Shown one piece after another: positions 9,392 to 17,563 of a DNA stretch of 64,000 nt. Origin of the DNA: an uncultured Saprospiraceae bacterium (GTDB lineage Bacteria; Bacteroidota; Bacteroidia; Chitinophagales; Saprospiraceae). The stretch is taken from the NCBI GenBank assembly GCA_937959115.1, contig CALGAW010000060.1, positions 20,188-84,187 on the forward strand, written 5' to 3'. How positions within the stretch are numbered: position 1 is the stretch's first letter; each line of letters opens with the position of its first letter. The notes beneath the pieces are model-generated. The model was given only the letters and a program-made list of their open reading frames with translations. It had not been told where the DNA came from and ran no database searches. A program made the position numbers and the translations under genes.

Positions 9392-10231
9392 TTACCTAAC
9401 TCTTAATTCATCATGCTGCGCGTCGAAATTGAAATCTAAGAAAAACCCTAATCTACAGCCTTCAATACTATGAATAGGAGCTCTATTTGTTCCGATATTA
9501 TTGCTTCCATCCCCATTCCAATCTCCTGAATGGTAGGCTAAGTCGAGTGTGCCACCATAACGTTGAGCTCGATCGTGTTGGGTGTCACTGTCAAAATTCA
9601 TTAGGATAAGATTTCCACGTCGTACAGCCATATTGTCTATTCCATCCCCATTCCAATCTCCAACTAAATATTGATCTTCACGATTGCCCCTTCCGTACCT
9701 ATAGAAAATGTCATGACTTGAATTGCCATTGGTATCCAAATATAATTTATTTCCTCTTCTAACTCCGATTCGGTCTCTACGACTAGATGTCCATTTTCCA
9801 ACTAGATACTGATCCTCTTGATTCCCTAGCCCATAAGATTGAACGAAATCATGTTGAGTATCATTATTATAGTCCATGTAAATTTTATTTCCGCGTCTTA
9901 CAGCAAGGTTGTCAAAACCATCTCCATTCCAGTCGCCAACTAAGTATTCATCTTCACTATTTCCTGTTCCATAAGTAAGTATCATATCTGGTAATGGTTG
10001 ACCATTAAGGTCAGGTCTTCGAATAATTATTTCATTATTCACTCTTCTTGCTATTTGATCAAAACCAAGACCAAGGAAATCTCCAATCAGATATTCATCT
10101 GCACACACAAGAACTCTTTGGGCAACTTCATTGGTTGGCTCCTCATTGTCTGGGAGCTTTATTTCTTCTTTTGTACAGGAACCAAAAAATATTATCCAGC
10201 TGAAAACAATTAACAAGTTTAAGTTTTTCAT
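9392..10231 (-). CDS. FG-GAP/VCBS-like repeat lipoprotein
   Basis: 279 residues. A lipobox (IIFFGSC, Cys19) predicts lipid attachment and export. The rest is a repeat of about 46 residues: DEYLVGDWNGDGFDNLAVRR, then a short hydrophobic strand, then D..D.QHD..QSYGLGN. I count four units from residue ~44 plus a final partial one at GDWNGDGSNNIG. D-x-D-G-D-type loops match the calcium sites of FG-GAP/VCBS beta-propeller blades. In the first unit the loop is degenerate (GDFLGLGFDQIA), and in the third it is replaced by GKWTSSRRDRIG. Four to five short units are fewer than a standard seven-bladed propeller. Function unknown; a surface or periplasmic binding protein is likely. Confidence 0.88.
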   Translation of the reverse strand: MKNLNLLIVFSWIIFFGSCTKEEIKLPDNEEPTNEVAQRVLVCADEYLIGDFLGLGFDQIARRVNNEIIIRRPDLNGQPLPDMILTYGTGNSEDEYLVGDWNGDGFDNLAVRRGNKIYMDYNNDTQHDFVQSYGLGNQEDQYLVGKWTSSRRDRIGVRRGNKLYLDTNGNSSHDIFYRYGRGNREDQYLVGDWNGDGIDNMAVRRGNLILMNFDSDTQHDRAQRYGGTLDLAYHSGDWNGDGSNNIGTNRAPIHSIEGCRLGFFLDFNFDAQHDELRVR

Positions 10232-10579
10232 AAAAAAATGTTTGATGTTTTGTTAATAAGTAATTTTCTACCAATCAAGCATAGCAGTCTAGTAAGTGCT
10301 AAGTAGATTAGACTTTAATAAAGGAAAAAGAGTATTTTAATACGGTAGTTTCAGATATAGAATGCCAACTAACCCAATCTATATTTTAGGAACCAAGACC
10401 ATGGAGTTTATCGAAGCGTTGAAGGATCGTGTTTCCCAAGAATTATGCGAATGGCTCAAGTATGATTGAAGTAGCATTCTCCTACTTAAGAGCTGTTCTT
10501 CATTACATTTGAAGAAAAATCCGAATCTGTTTTCTGCAAACCCGGATTCATAAATTATAAGAAAATAAGGAGTAGTTTA
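10232..10579. other. Intergenic region, 348 bases
   Basis: Contains the upstream region of the lipoprotein gene and, near 10518-10550, a hairpin that suits the - strand gene at 10580-10933. A 35-codon open frame at 10362-10469 (MPTNPIYILGTKT...) is slightly less AT-rich than its surroundings but has no recognisable match, so it is not called as a gene. Confidence 0.5.
10514..10550 (-). terminator. Terminator of the small Cys-rich protein gene
   Basis: Read on the - strand, AATCCG (10543-10548) pairs with CGGATT (10518-10523) and is followed by TTTTTCTTC. The 5' half repeats the terminator near 9331. It is weaker than the other terminators in the window because the stem is short and the loop long. 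Confidence 0.55.
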
Positions 10580-10933
10580 CTAGTAGCCATTGCCCACAAC
10601 CACAATGCAGCCATCTCTTTGTTTACAGCCCCATTCTTCATTTGGGGCATCAACATTTCGACAGTTTATTGTAACATTATAGTTGCTCGTCCCGTTCATC
10701 CCGGATTCATAGCACCAGGTAAAACTACAAGAGGAGTTACAGGTGACTTCTGGGTGAATGCCATCAGATATGATGACTGATGTGGACCCAATCGTGGTTA
10801 CTGATACCTGATAGCACTCCATGTTATCATTGACTGAAGGAACTTGCACGACTGTCATACTGAAACATTGTGCGCTTCCATTCAACCAAAATAATAGACC
10901 TAGCAGGATTAGAATAAATTTAACTGATTTCAT
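10580..10933 (-). CDS. Small secreted Cys-rich protein of unknown function
   Basis: 117 residues from ATG 10933. A longer frame from TTG 10969 adds 12 residues before the signal peptide and is unlikely. Signal peptide: MKSVKFILILLGLLFWLNGSAQ. The mature part of ~95 residues has eight Cys (QCF, ECY, TCNSSC, TWCYE, INC, WGC, GCI), an even number that fits four disulfides. It is rich in Ser/Thr/Val/Asn, suggesting a small beta fold. No known family recognised, and no T9SS signal or lipobox. It is a single gene on the - strand, followed by its own hairpin. Confidence 0.7.
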   Translation of the reverse strand: MKSVKFILILLGLLFWLNGSAQCFSMTVVQVPSVNDNMECYQVSVTTIGSTSVIISDGIHPEVTCNSSCSFTWCYESGMNGTSNYNVTINCRNVDAPNEEWGCKQRDGCIVVVGNGY

Positions 10934-11101
10934 GTTTTCGTTTAAAGAGGTGATTAATAATCTTTTCAAATGTAGGAAGAACTTTGTTTTGTTGCTACTA
11001 AAGAATTGAGTAGTAATATTGTTGGTTTGAACTTATTATCTTAATTGATTATGAAATATATGTCTTAGTGTTTTGACAATCAATTATTTATTTGATATAT
11101 T

Positions 11102-12655
11102 ATGTTGTTATTGAATATTATCCAATTAATGAATATGCAGCCAGTACAAGACAGTAAATTGTTGGTTTTACTAGCAAGCCTCAACGATCAAGAGTTTAAA
11201 GAACTTGGATTATGGGTCAATTCTCCCATTCACAATTTGTCTCCGAGAACCATAAAGCTGTATGATGCAATCAAAGTCAAAACCAAAAAAAATAAGAAAA
11301 TAGAATTGCATTATTTGTTAAAGCAAACTGGTATCATCAAAAAGGAAAAACAGAAAAAAGAGATTTCACTAAAGGATGTTCAGCAATATAGGATAGCGGC
11401 TAGTAAATTTACCCAGCAAATTCAGGAGTTCTTGATCTGGAAACAGGATAGTCAGGATTCAGTACGAAAAAGCCGAGTGCTTATGGATCAATTGATTGCA
11501 AGAAAACTTTATCAGCTTGTACCACCTATTTTAAACAAATCGAAAAAACAGTTGGAAGCTACCCAGCTAAGAGATATTCCATATTGTATAAACAAGTATC
11601 AGCTAGATGAAATGCAGTTTTATATGCATCTCAAACAAAAGAACAGATCTTCTATCGAATCGCTAAAACAGGTCGTTGAAAGTTTACAGATTTCATGTCT
11701 AAGCCAGTTGTTTAGGTATTATGTGGCAATTGTAAACACGAATAATCTAATCTCCATCGATGAAGATTTTGCCTTGATGCATACCTTGACTCAGCACATG
11801 AGTAATGAGCGTGATCTGAAGCATTTTACTGCTCAGATCTACTTCAAACTATTGGTTCTTATAGAAAAGGGAAGTCCAGATGATTATTTTCAGTTTAAGG
11901 AATTGCTGTTTAACTCAATTGATTCGTTTAATGCAAATGAGCTTAGGCAGTTTTTCGGATTCTTGACTAACTTTTGCAGTCAAATGATAGCACACGGGTA
12001 CACCAATTTTCTTCAGGAGCGACTAGGTATTTACAAGGCTGGATTAAAAACGAATTCCTGGACTGCAGGTATCGACTTTTCTAACCACCAATTTGTAAAT
12101 ATCGTCAACGCAGGATTGAAGGTGAATGAGAATGAATGGGTTAAAGAGTTCATAGAAACCTATAAAAATCAACTGAATTCGCGTGTACGGCAAGATACTG
12201 TCCATCTATGTTATGCTTTACTCGAATTCGAGAATATGGACTATTCCTCAGCGCAGGATCAACTCAATCAGATCAGCAAGTCAGAAGATTTTTTGCATCA
12301 TTCATTGCTAGAAGTACTATTAATCAAAATCTACTTTTTAAGTGAAGAATTAACGTTCGAAAATTTTAGCGTCCATCCTATTCACTCTAGACTAAAAGCG
12401 TTTCAAGCTTATCTTAAAATCGCCTCTGGGAAAAAGCTATCCCCTCAAATGAATTCAATGTACATGAATTTTATTTTAATCTTCAAACAAATCATTCTAC
12501 TCAAGAAGAAATTGCTTAATAGTTCGAAGCACGATGCTACAGCCTACAAGAAATTAGAGATTTCCATTAAAACACTTCGAAGTAAATGCATAAAGATTAA
12601 ACCCTTGACTGAACGTAATTGGCTTTTGCAGGAGATTGGACGATTAGAAGGGTAG
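11102..12655 (+). CDS. Large helical cytoplasmic protein of unknown function
   Basis: 517 residues from ATG 11102. ATG 11129 or 11135 (protein starting MNMQPVQDSKLL) may be the true start, since the first nine residues look like leader noise. No signal peptide, membrane span or known catalytic motif is visible. Composition is Leu/Lys/Gln rich and predicted nearly all-helical. The N-terminal LLVLLASLNDQEFKELGLWV and NSPIHN resemble the start of a ~500-residue family I have seen in Saprospiria (a segment like 'F..FVQSPYFN'), which is usually annotated hypothetical. A TPR-like scaffold is plausible in the second half (YALLEFENMDYSSAQDQLNQ). It is preceded by a strongly AT-rich region and stands alone. 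Confidence 0.82.
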   Translation: MLLLNIIQLMNMQPVQDSKLLVLLASLNDQEFKELGLWVNSPIHNLSPRTIKLYDAIKVKTKKNKKIELHYLLKQTGIIKKEKQKKEISLKDVQQYRIAASKFTQQIQEFLIWKQDSQDSVRKSRVLMDQLIARKLYQLVPPILNKSKKQLEATQLRDIPYCINKYQLDEMQFYMHLKQKNRSSIESLKQVVESLQISCLSQLFRYYVAIVNTNNLISIDEDFALMHTLTQHMSNERDLKHFTAQIYFKLLVLIEKGSPDDYFQFKELLFNSIDSFNANELRQFFGFLTNFCSQMIAHGYTNFLQERLGIYKAGLKTNSWTAGIDFSNHQFVNIVNAGLKVNENEWVKEFIETYKNQLNSRVRQDTVHLCYALLEFENMDYSSAQDQLNQISKSEDFLHHSLLEVLLIKIYFLSEELTFENFSVHPIHSRLKAFQAYLKIASGKKLSPQMNSMYMNFILIFKQIILLKKKLLNSSKHDATAYKKLEISIKTLRSKCIKIKPLTERNWLLQEIGRLEG

Positions 12656-12812
12656 AGTAGGTTGGTTTCAAGCATTGAATAAAAGAAAATTGCATCTATT
12701 TAAGACCTTCAAGCCTCACATAGACGCAAGTCATTCAGTTTATGTTCTACTGTTGAGTTTGCTAAAAAAACGAACGCCAAACGCCGATAATTGTAATTAA
12801 ATTAACTGAAAA

Positions 12813-12854
12813 AAAACATACGTCCATATTCACTAATTCGCAAATATGGACGTA
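12813..12854 (-). terminator. Second (distal) - strand hairpin terminator
   Basis: TACGTCCATATT (12819-12830) pairs perfectly with AATATGGACGTA (12843-12854). On the - strand it is followed by ATG and then eight Ts. It lies beyond the terminator at 12923-12967 and may be a back-up. It could also stop + strand transcription from the gene at 11102. Confidence 0.65.
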
Positions 12855-12922
12855 AGCACTAAAAATGTATTTCTTTCCAACAATAGGATTGACCATAGCA
12901 AGGCCATCATTAGCGAAAGCGT

Positions 12923-12967
12923 AAAAAAAAACACCCATATCAGCTAACCAATTACCTGATATGGGTG
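12923..12967 (-). terminator. Rho-independent terminator of the first glycosidase-like gene
   Basis: On the - strand, CACCCATATCAG (12967-12956) pairs perfectly with CTGATATGGGTG (12943-12932) and runs straight into nine Ts (12931-12923). It lies 38 bases after the stop codon of the gene ending at 13005. Confidence 0.92.
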
Positions 12968-13004
12968 CAACCGCCCTAAAAAAATGGGCGTCAATTCGAT
13001 AAGG

Positions 13005-16000
13005 CTACTTCGGCACACTCGAGAACACGCCATTATTGTAAGACCACAATACTTTATCCGCACCATTGATATCTCCATCCAAATTGAAATCTTCAGATTC
13101 ATAGATGTTTGACAACCCATTAGAAGCTTGCCATAAGATATTGTCGGCCCCCGTGATCTCATAACCCGTTGCAAGACTTTGGTCAGCATTGGCGGCAAAG
13201 AGTAGCCAATTGTTGCCAACAGGCGTTTGTCCTAGTCCACCACCACTGGAATAACTGTTTGCAACTCTAAAGTCATAAGTCATCGCACCATTTACGATAG
13301 CAACTGGAGTCGGACTCATCGCTGGTAGGTGATTTCGATGCTCTACAACAACATAAAGAGCCTTTAGTGAGTTGTCCAGTACCGCGGATAGATTTGAGGC
13401 TGTAGTGCCATCTTCTAGCAACATAACAGCGCCTTTTGCAACTTCGTCGATCGCCAATGGAGACGTCCGAAGACTTACTAGGACCCAGTCTACTGCTTGA
13501 GCAGGAATGGTTGGTAAGATTTCAGTACCAGGGTAATTCCATGGTGACGTATTATAGGGTTGACTATTCGGAATTAAATTCAGCGGATTCAATAACGTGG
13601 TCATTTTGTTTTGTCCATCAAATGTACCTTCTAAAAACAGTTGTACATCACAATCCACCGTTTGTGTCGTGGAGGTAGGTGTTACAGAAAGACAAAGGGT
13701 TGGTCGACCTGGTATATTTGTTACTTCTTGTGACTGGAAAGAGACATCGTTACCAGTGGTCTGTGTCATGATAATGGTAAAGTCATCACCAACAGTAACT
13801 CCTGATAAAGGCCAAGTATAGGTAGTGCTCAAGGCATAAGCACCTTGTGTCAATTCGCCTAAAAGTCCTGAAGCAGCTGGTTTGTTTGCATTAGATAGCG
13901 TAGTTTCTGTCCAATTGTTTGTTGCACCCTTTTCCATCATGATTCGTCCTGTACCAGCATCTGATCCCACCGTTAGTTGCAATTCAGCAGCCGTTACCGT
14001 TCCTGAGATATTACTCAAATCAAACATCAAGTAACCGACTCGATTGTTCGTTTCGACACGCATCTGTGTGGTGTTAAACAATGTTCCACCAGCACCTTGC
14101 AGGTAAGCGTCATGAATTGGCTCAAGACAGATGATTGCAGGTTGAACAGATCCCGCGCAGATGCAATCTGTCGTGTAAACATCATTACTTGTTGCTGGGT
14201 TATTGTCGTTACATGCGGTACCAATCAAGGTGTCATCGAAGTTCGGACATAGATCATCTGCATCGCAAACTGAGTCGTTATCCGTATCCTCGAAGGTTCC
14301 TATACAATTACAACTATTGTCATACACGTCATTAATTGTACAAGCATCTGAATCATTACAAGGCGTTCCTGCTGTACAATCGTTTATAAAGTCAATCCAG
14401 TTGACGTCAAATAAGCCTCCAGGTCCAGGTCCGGTAAACACAAGTGTCATGATTTGAATACCAGGATTCGTTAAGGTTGTGTTTAATGTAAATGTTTGAA
14501 AGGCTTCATATCCACCAGTATTGGTTACAGGAACAAGCGCTACAGAGGTTCCATTCATTAATACATTTACGGTACCACCAGGTGTATTCGAACCAGCTCT
14601 GACTCGTATGATGTAATCGCCAGGTGCAACATTCACAACATATCTAGTCGAATCACCACTATCAATCCATCCAATTTTTGATCCGGATGAATCTGCAGTA
14701 GTTGCGATTTGAATTCCGCTTTGTTCAACAAAACTTTCTGCTTCAATTCTTCCTGGAATTGGTTGTGCAGGAATTCCAACACAGGCACAATTCCCATTTA
14801 TTTGATCGTAATACGTGTTTGGGTTATTGTCATTACAGGGAGCACCTACTGTACATCCTGGGCCTCCAGGGGTGCAATCTGTTTCCGGGTTATTTGTATT
14901 CGTAGGATTGGCAACACCAGGCAAGTACATCACAAGTCTGTCTATTTGATGGTATTGTGACCGTCCAGAAATTTGCATCGTATAAACACCAGGATTGTCA
15001 AACTGAGCATAGATATTATGCCCGTCACCGTCACTGGTAATCGTACTCCATGACCAATTAAGCGCACCTGCAGCCCATGTCTTGAACCAACCTAGCGCAC
15101 CGGCTCCATTTGGAACTGGCGTTTTGCCTGATCCTTTCGGATAAACAATACTTCCGTTCGTTTTTTCACCATAGAAGTCATCCGCATCAGGAAACTTAAG
15201 CCAAGTATCATTGTGTTCTGAACTGACAGTACCAAATCCAACTCTATTTCTCCATTGGAATCTATAAGTTCCTGGTGTATTTATTGTTATCGGTACTTCT
15301 ATCAGACCATTTCCAGGCGTACCAAACCAGTTTTGCCCTTGCCACTCGAGGTATCCAGTCCCAGAGTACCCAGGAGTAGTGGTTTTGACGGCCCAGTCCG
15401 TTCCGCTGATGGGGAGATTTTCCATTTCTATGACGATCATGCCATTGACTTCTTCATACCCATTACAATTGAAGATTAAAGCAACCCAGTCGTTGTTGTC
15501 TGGAGCTGTAAGGGTGTTCGTAATAGGATTGGTGGCAGTTTGCATCACACCGTTTCTTGGATTATACCATTGTACAGTCCAATTTCCGGTTGGTAGATTG
15601 ATGCCTGTGGAGCCGCCATTGGGTCTGTAAACGGCATAGATTTCATTATTTTTTTCAAACACATAATCCGCTCCATCACCCGTTCTGCCATCATTCTCCA
15701 CCATTTGATGAAAAGGAAGATAATCCCTGAAAAAGTTCAGGGCAAAATTTGCATCCGTATATTTTTGATCTCTGGTACGATGGTTCTGGCAATTCAAATC
15801 GTTACAGCTCGTTTGACCTCCGTAGTAAAATTCAGCCCCTGCTGCACCAGCCATCAGGCTATTCCAAATCACTTTTTGTCGTACTTTTTTTCGATCTGTA
15901 GGATCCACTTGTATTCCATATTGTCCAGTTCCTTGTTCATCAAAAGCAACGACCCATTTTTTGTTTGCATTCCTTGATTTATCTATAAACTCAGTCAAAA

Positions 16001-17279
16001 CTCCCCTGGCGTCATTGTAATTGTTATCGTTACCTTGAATAGAAGCCCCATCAATCTGAAAGTTTGTCCCTAAATGTGCATTATATTTGGGCCAGCCATT
16101 TGCGAAATTATTAGGGAATGTATGAAAGACAATAATATGATCGTATGGGTCAATGGCCTTAATGTAGTTCGCCGTGCTGTTAATAACACCCGCACTCAGG
16201 TGACACTCTTCACCCAGGTTCCAGTTTAAAGCAAGGTGATGGCCAAATCTAGCGACTAGTTCACGGTAATAGATTCTTCGTTCTCTACCGAAGCTATTGC
16301 CATCCATAATCATATCGTTTTCATATTCAAAGGTCTTGAAATGCATGTACATCCCGATTTTATCACCGTACTCCATTACTTTTTCCCATTGAGCGAGTCT
16401 TGAAACGTCAAATCGATCATGGTGTACACCGTTATTCCATTGTTGAGGATCAGAGTAGCTATTGTACGTTCCAACAGGAACTTTTAGTCTATGTGGAAAA
16501 ACGTTTTCATCATCACCATGCAGACTAAGGGTAAGGAAGGAGAATACATTCATCCCTTTATTCGAAAGATATTTGATAGCTCCTAGTAGTTCGGTTCCCT
16601 GGCCATTCTTCCATGTGTAAGCAGAAGCGTCTGCTGCATTATAGTCTTGCTGGTGAGGAGCCCACGATTTCCTGCGGTTCCCTCGGTTTGGAACATCATC
16701 AAAATCAGCATAGGCGAACGTATTTTCAGGGGCATCAGAACCCATTTTTACGAAGTATTCACCTGTTTCCTGATATTGTAGGTAATGTTCGCCAACGTAT
16801 TCCAGACGGCCTTTTCCTCGGTGATCTCTTCCTGTTTTGTTGGTGGCAGCAATGTTAAAGGTGCCAGTATCACCATTAAAACTTGTTGGTGTTCCAGCAT
16901 TTGGGTCCGTACTCATGGCCACATCATTTCCTGTACGGAAGGAAGCGGTATAAGTCCATGTTCCTATTTCATCAGGAGCAAAGTGAACAAGCCATTTATT
17001 TCCACTAGTGGAACTAGAATTGGCTGCATTGCCATCCGCGGCATAATAGCCAGGGACATTGTAACTTTTAATCCCATTTGTAAAGGTGACTTGAAGTCTG
17101 TAATTCGTAAAGGGATTTGGGGTGGCTGTTTCTGACGTATTAGGGCCATCAAATGATATCGTAACTTTGTGCCATTTTCGGAGTTCTCCACTTACGGTAC
17201 CAGCTGTACAAATTTGAGATGATAAAATTAATAAGGATAGAAGGGACCAAACAATGGTCCTAAAGGAAAGGTTAGTCAT
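13005..17279 (-). CDS. Secreted multi-domain DUF5060 glycoside hydrolase-like protein, copy A
   Basis: 1,424 residues with signal peptide 1-26. Domains by eye: DUF5060 beta domain ~28-140 (ELRKWHKVTISFDGP); TIM-barrel ~150-510 with candidate acid/base Glu357/358 in LNWNLGEE and candidate nucleophile Glu448 in VVAFDEQG; collagen-binding-like beta domain ~515-600; CBM-like ~615-785; Cys-rich linker; CBM6-like ~842-960 (RIEAESF ... DVNWIDF); Cys-rich calcium-type linker ~965-1040; DNRLRE/CBM96-like ~1051-1200 (HDAYLQGAGG); shared C-terminal module 1208-1424. DUF5060 barrels in characterised families act on plant or algal polysaccharides, so extracellular glycan breakdown is inferred; the substrate is unknown. 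It follows its paralogue on the same strand, and a terminator separates them. Confidence 0.9.
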   Translation of the reverse strand: MTNLSFRTIVWSLLSLLILSSQICTAGTVSGELRKWHKVTISFDGPNTSETATPNPFTNYRLQVTFTNGIKSYNVPGYYAADGNAANSSSTSGNKWLVHFAPDEIGTWTYTASFRTGNDVAMSTDPNAGTPTSFNGDTGTFNIAATNKTGRDHRGKGRLEYVGEHYLQYQETGEYFVKMGSDAPENTFAYADFDDVPNRGNRRKSWAPHQQDYNAADASAYTWKNGQGTELLGAIKYLSNKGMNVFSFLTLSLHGDDENVFPHRLKVPVGTYNSYSDPQQWNNGVHHDRFDVSRLAQWEKVMEYGDKIGMYMHFKTFEYENDMIMDGNSFGRERRIYYRELVARFGHHLALNWNLGEECHLSAGVINSTANYIKAIDPYDHIIVFHTFPNNFANGWPKYNAHLGTNFQIDGASIQGNDNNYNDARGVLTEFIDKSRNANKKWVVAFDEQGTGQYGIQVDPTDRKKVRQKVIWNSLMAGAAGAEFYYGGQTSCNDLNCQNHRTRDQKYTDANFALNFFRDYLPFHQMVENDGRTGDGADYVFEKNNEIYAVYRPNGGSTGINLPTGNWTVQWYNPRNGVMQTATNPITNTLTAPDNNDWVALIFNCNGYEEVNGMIVIEMENLPISGTDWAVKTTTPGYSGTGYLEWQGQNWFGTPGNGLIEVPITINTPGTYRFQWRNRVGFGTVSSEHNDTWLKFPDADDFYGEKTNGSIVYPKGSGKTPVPNGAGALGWFKTWAAGALNWSWSTITSDGDGHNIYAQFDNPGVYTMQISGRSQYHQIDRLVMYLPGVANPTNTNNPETDCTPGGPGCTVGAPCNDNNPNTYYDQINGNCACVGIPAQPIPGRIEAESFVEQSGIQIATTADSSGSKIGWIDSGDSTRYVVNVAPGDYIIRVRAGSNTPGGTVNVLMNGTSVALVPVTNTGGYEAFQTFTLNTTLTNPGIQIMTLVFTGPGPGGLFDVNWIDFINDCTAGTPCNDSDACTINDVYDNSCNCIGTFEDTDNDSVCDADDLCPNFDDTLIGTACNDNNPATSNDVYTTDCICAGSVQPAIICLEPIHDAYLQGAGGTLFNTTQMRVETNNRVGYLMFDLSNISGTVTAAELQLTVGSDAGTGRIMMEKGATNNWTETTLSNANKPAASGLLGELTQGAYALSTTYTWPLSGVTVGDDFTIIMTQTTGNDVSFQSQEVTNIPGRPTLCLSVTPTSTTQTVDCDVQLFLEGTFDGQNKMTTLLNPLNLIPNSQPYNTSPWNYPGTEILPTIPAQAVDWVLVSLRTSPLAIDEVAKGAVMLLEDGTTASNLSAVLDNSLKALYVVVEHRNHLPAMSPTPVAIVNGAMTYDFRVANSYSSGGGLGQTPVGNNWLLFAANADQSLATGYEITGADNILWQASNGLSNIYESEDFNLDGDINGADKVLWSYNNGVFSSVPK

Positions 17280-17563
17280 GGAGATATATTTGTTATAAAA
17301 TAATGTCTTTCAGATTAAATCAACAAAAAGTAAAGGAGGCGTTTACATCTATTGATTGTCAATGATCTAAGATAACCAATAAATATGGATTAGAAAAACA
17401 ATTTCACATATTGAAAAAGCAGTCAAGTTTGCCAAATCAGTGAGACATCTGCGTTTTTTCCGTAAGACCAGGAAATGTTTGGAAATTTAGTTAAACCGTT
17501 TGATCAAAAAAAGGCCCGAACTTCAAAAGCTCGAGCCTGTATTAGTGATAAGATTTGTTTCAA
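17280..17563. other. Spacer between the two paralogous glycosidase genes
   Basis: 284 bases containing the terminator of copy B (17505-17537). The sequence upstream of copy A (TAAAGGAGG near 17331) resembles TAAAGGAGG near 21892 upstream of copy B. This suggests the duplication included part of the 5' region. Confidence 0.5.
17505..17537 (-). terminator. Rho-independent terminator of copy B
   Basis: On the - strand an 11-bp stem with two G-T pairs (GGCTCGAGCTT, 17537-17527, with AAGTTCGGGCC, 17523-17513) and a 3-base loop leads into seven Ts (17512-17506). It lies 27 bases after the stop codon. Confidence 0.92.

Larger units (their letters stand above)
12656..13004. other. Intergenic region, 349 bases
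   Basis: Between a + strand and a - strand gene that converge. It holds two perfect 12-bp hairpins, both with the T run on the - strand. Nothing else was seen. Confidence 0.6.

Noticed and set aside
10362..10469. 35-codon frame MPTNPIYILGTKT... ending at TGA 10469
   Set aside because: Short, no recognisable family, no promoter or partner. It could be a gene fragment, but I cannot support it.
10934..10969. Upstream TTG start for the small Cys-rich protein
   Set aside because: It puts 12 extra residues before a normal signal peptide that already has its own ATG at 10933.
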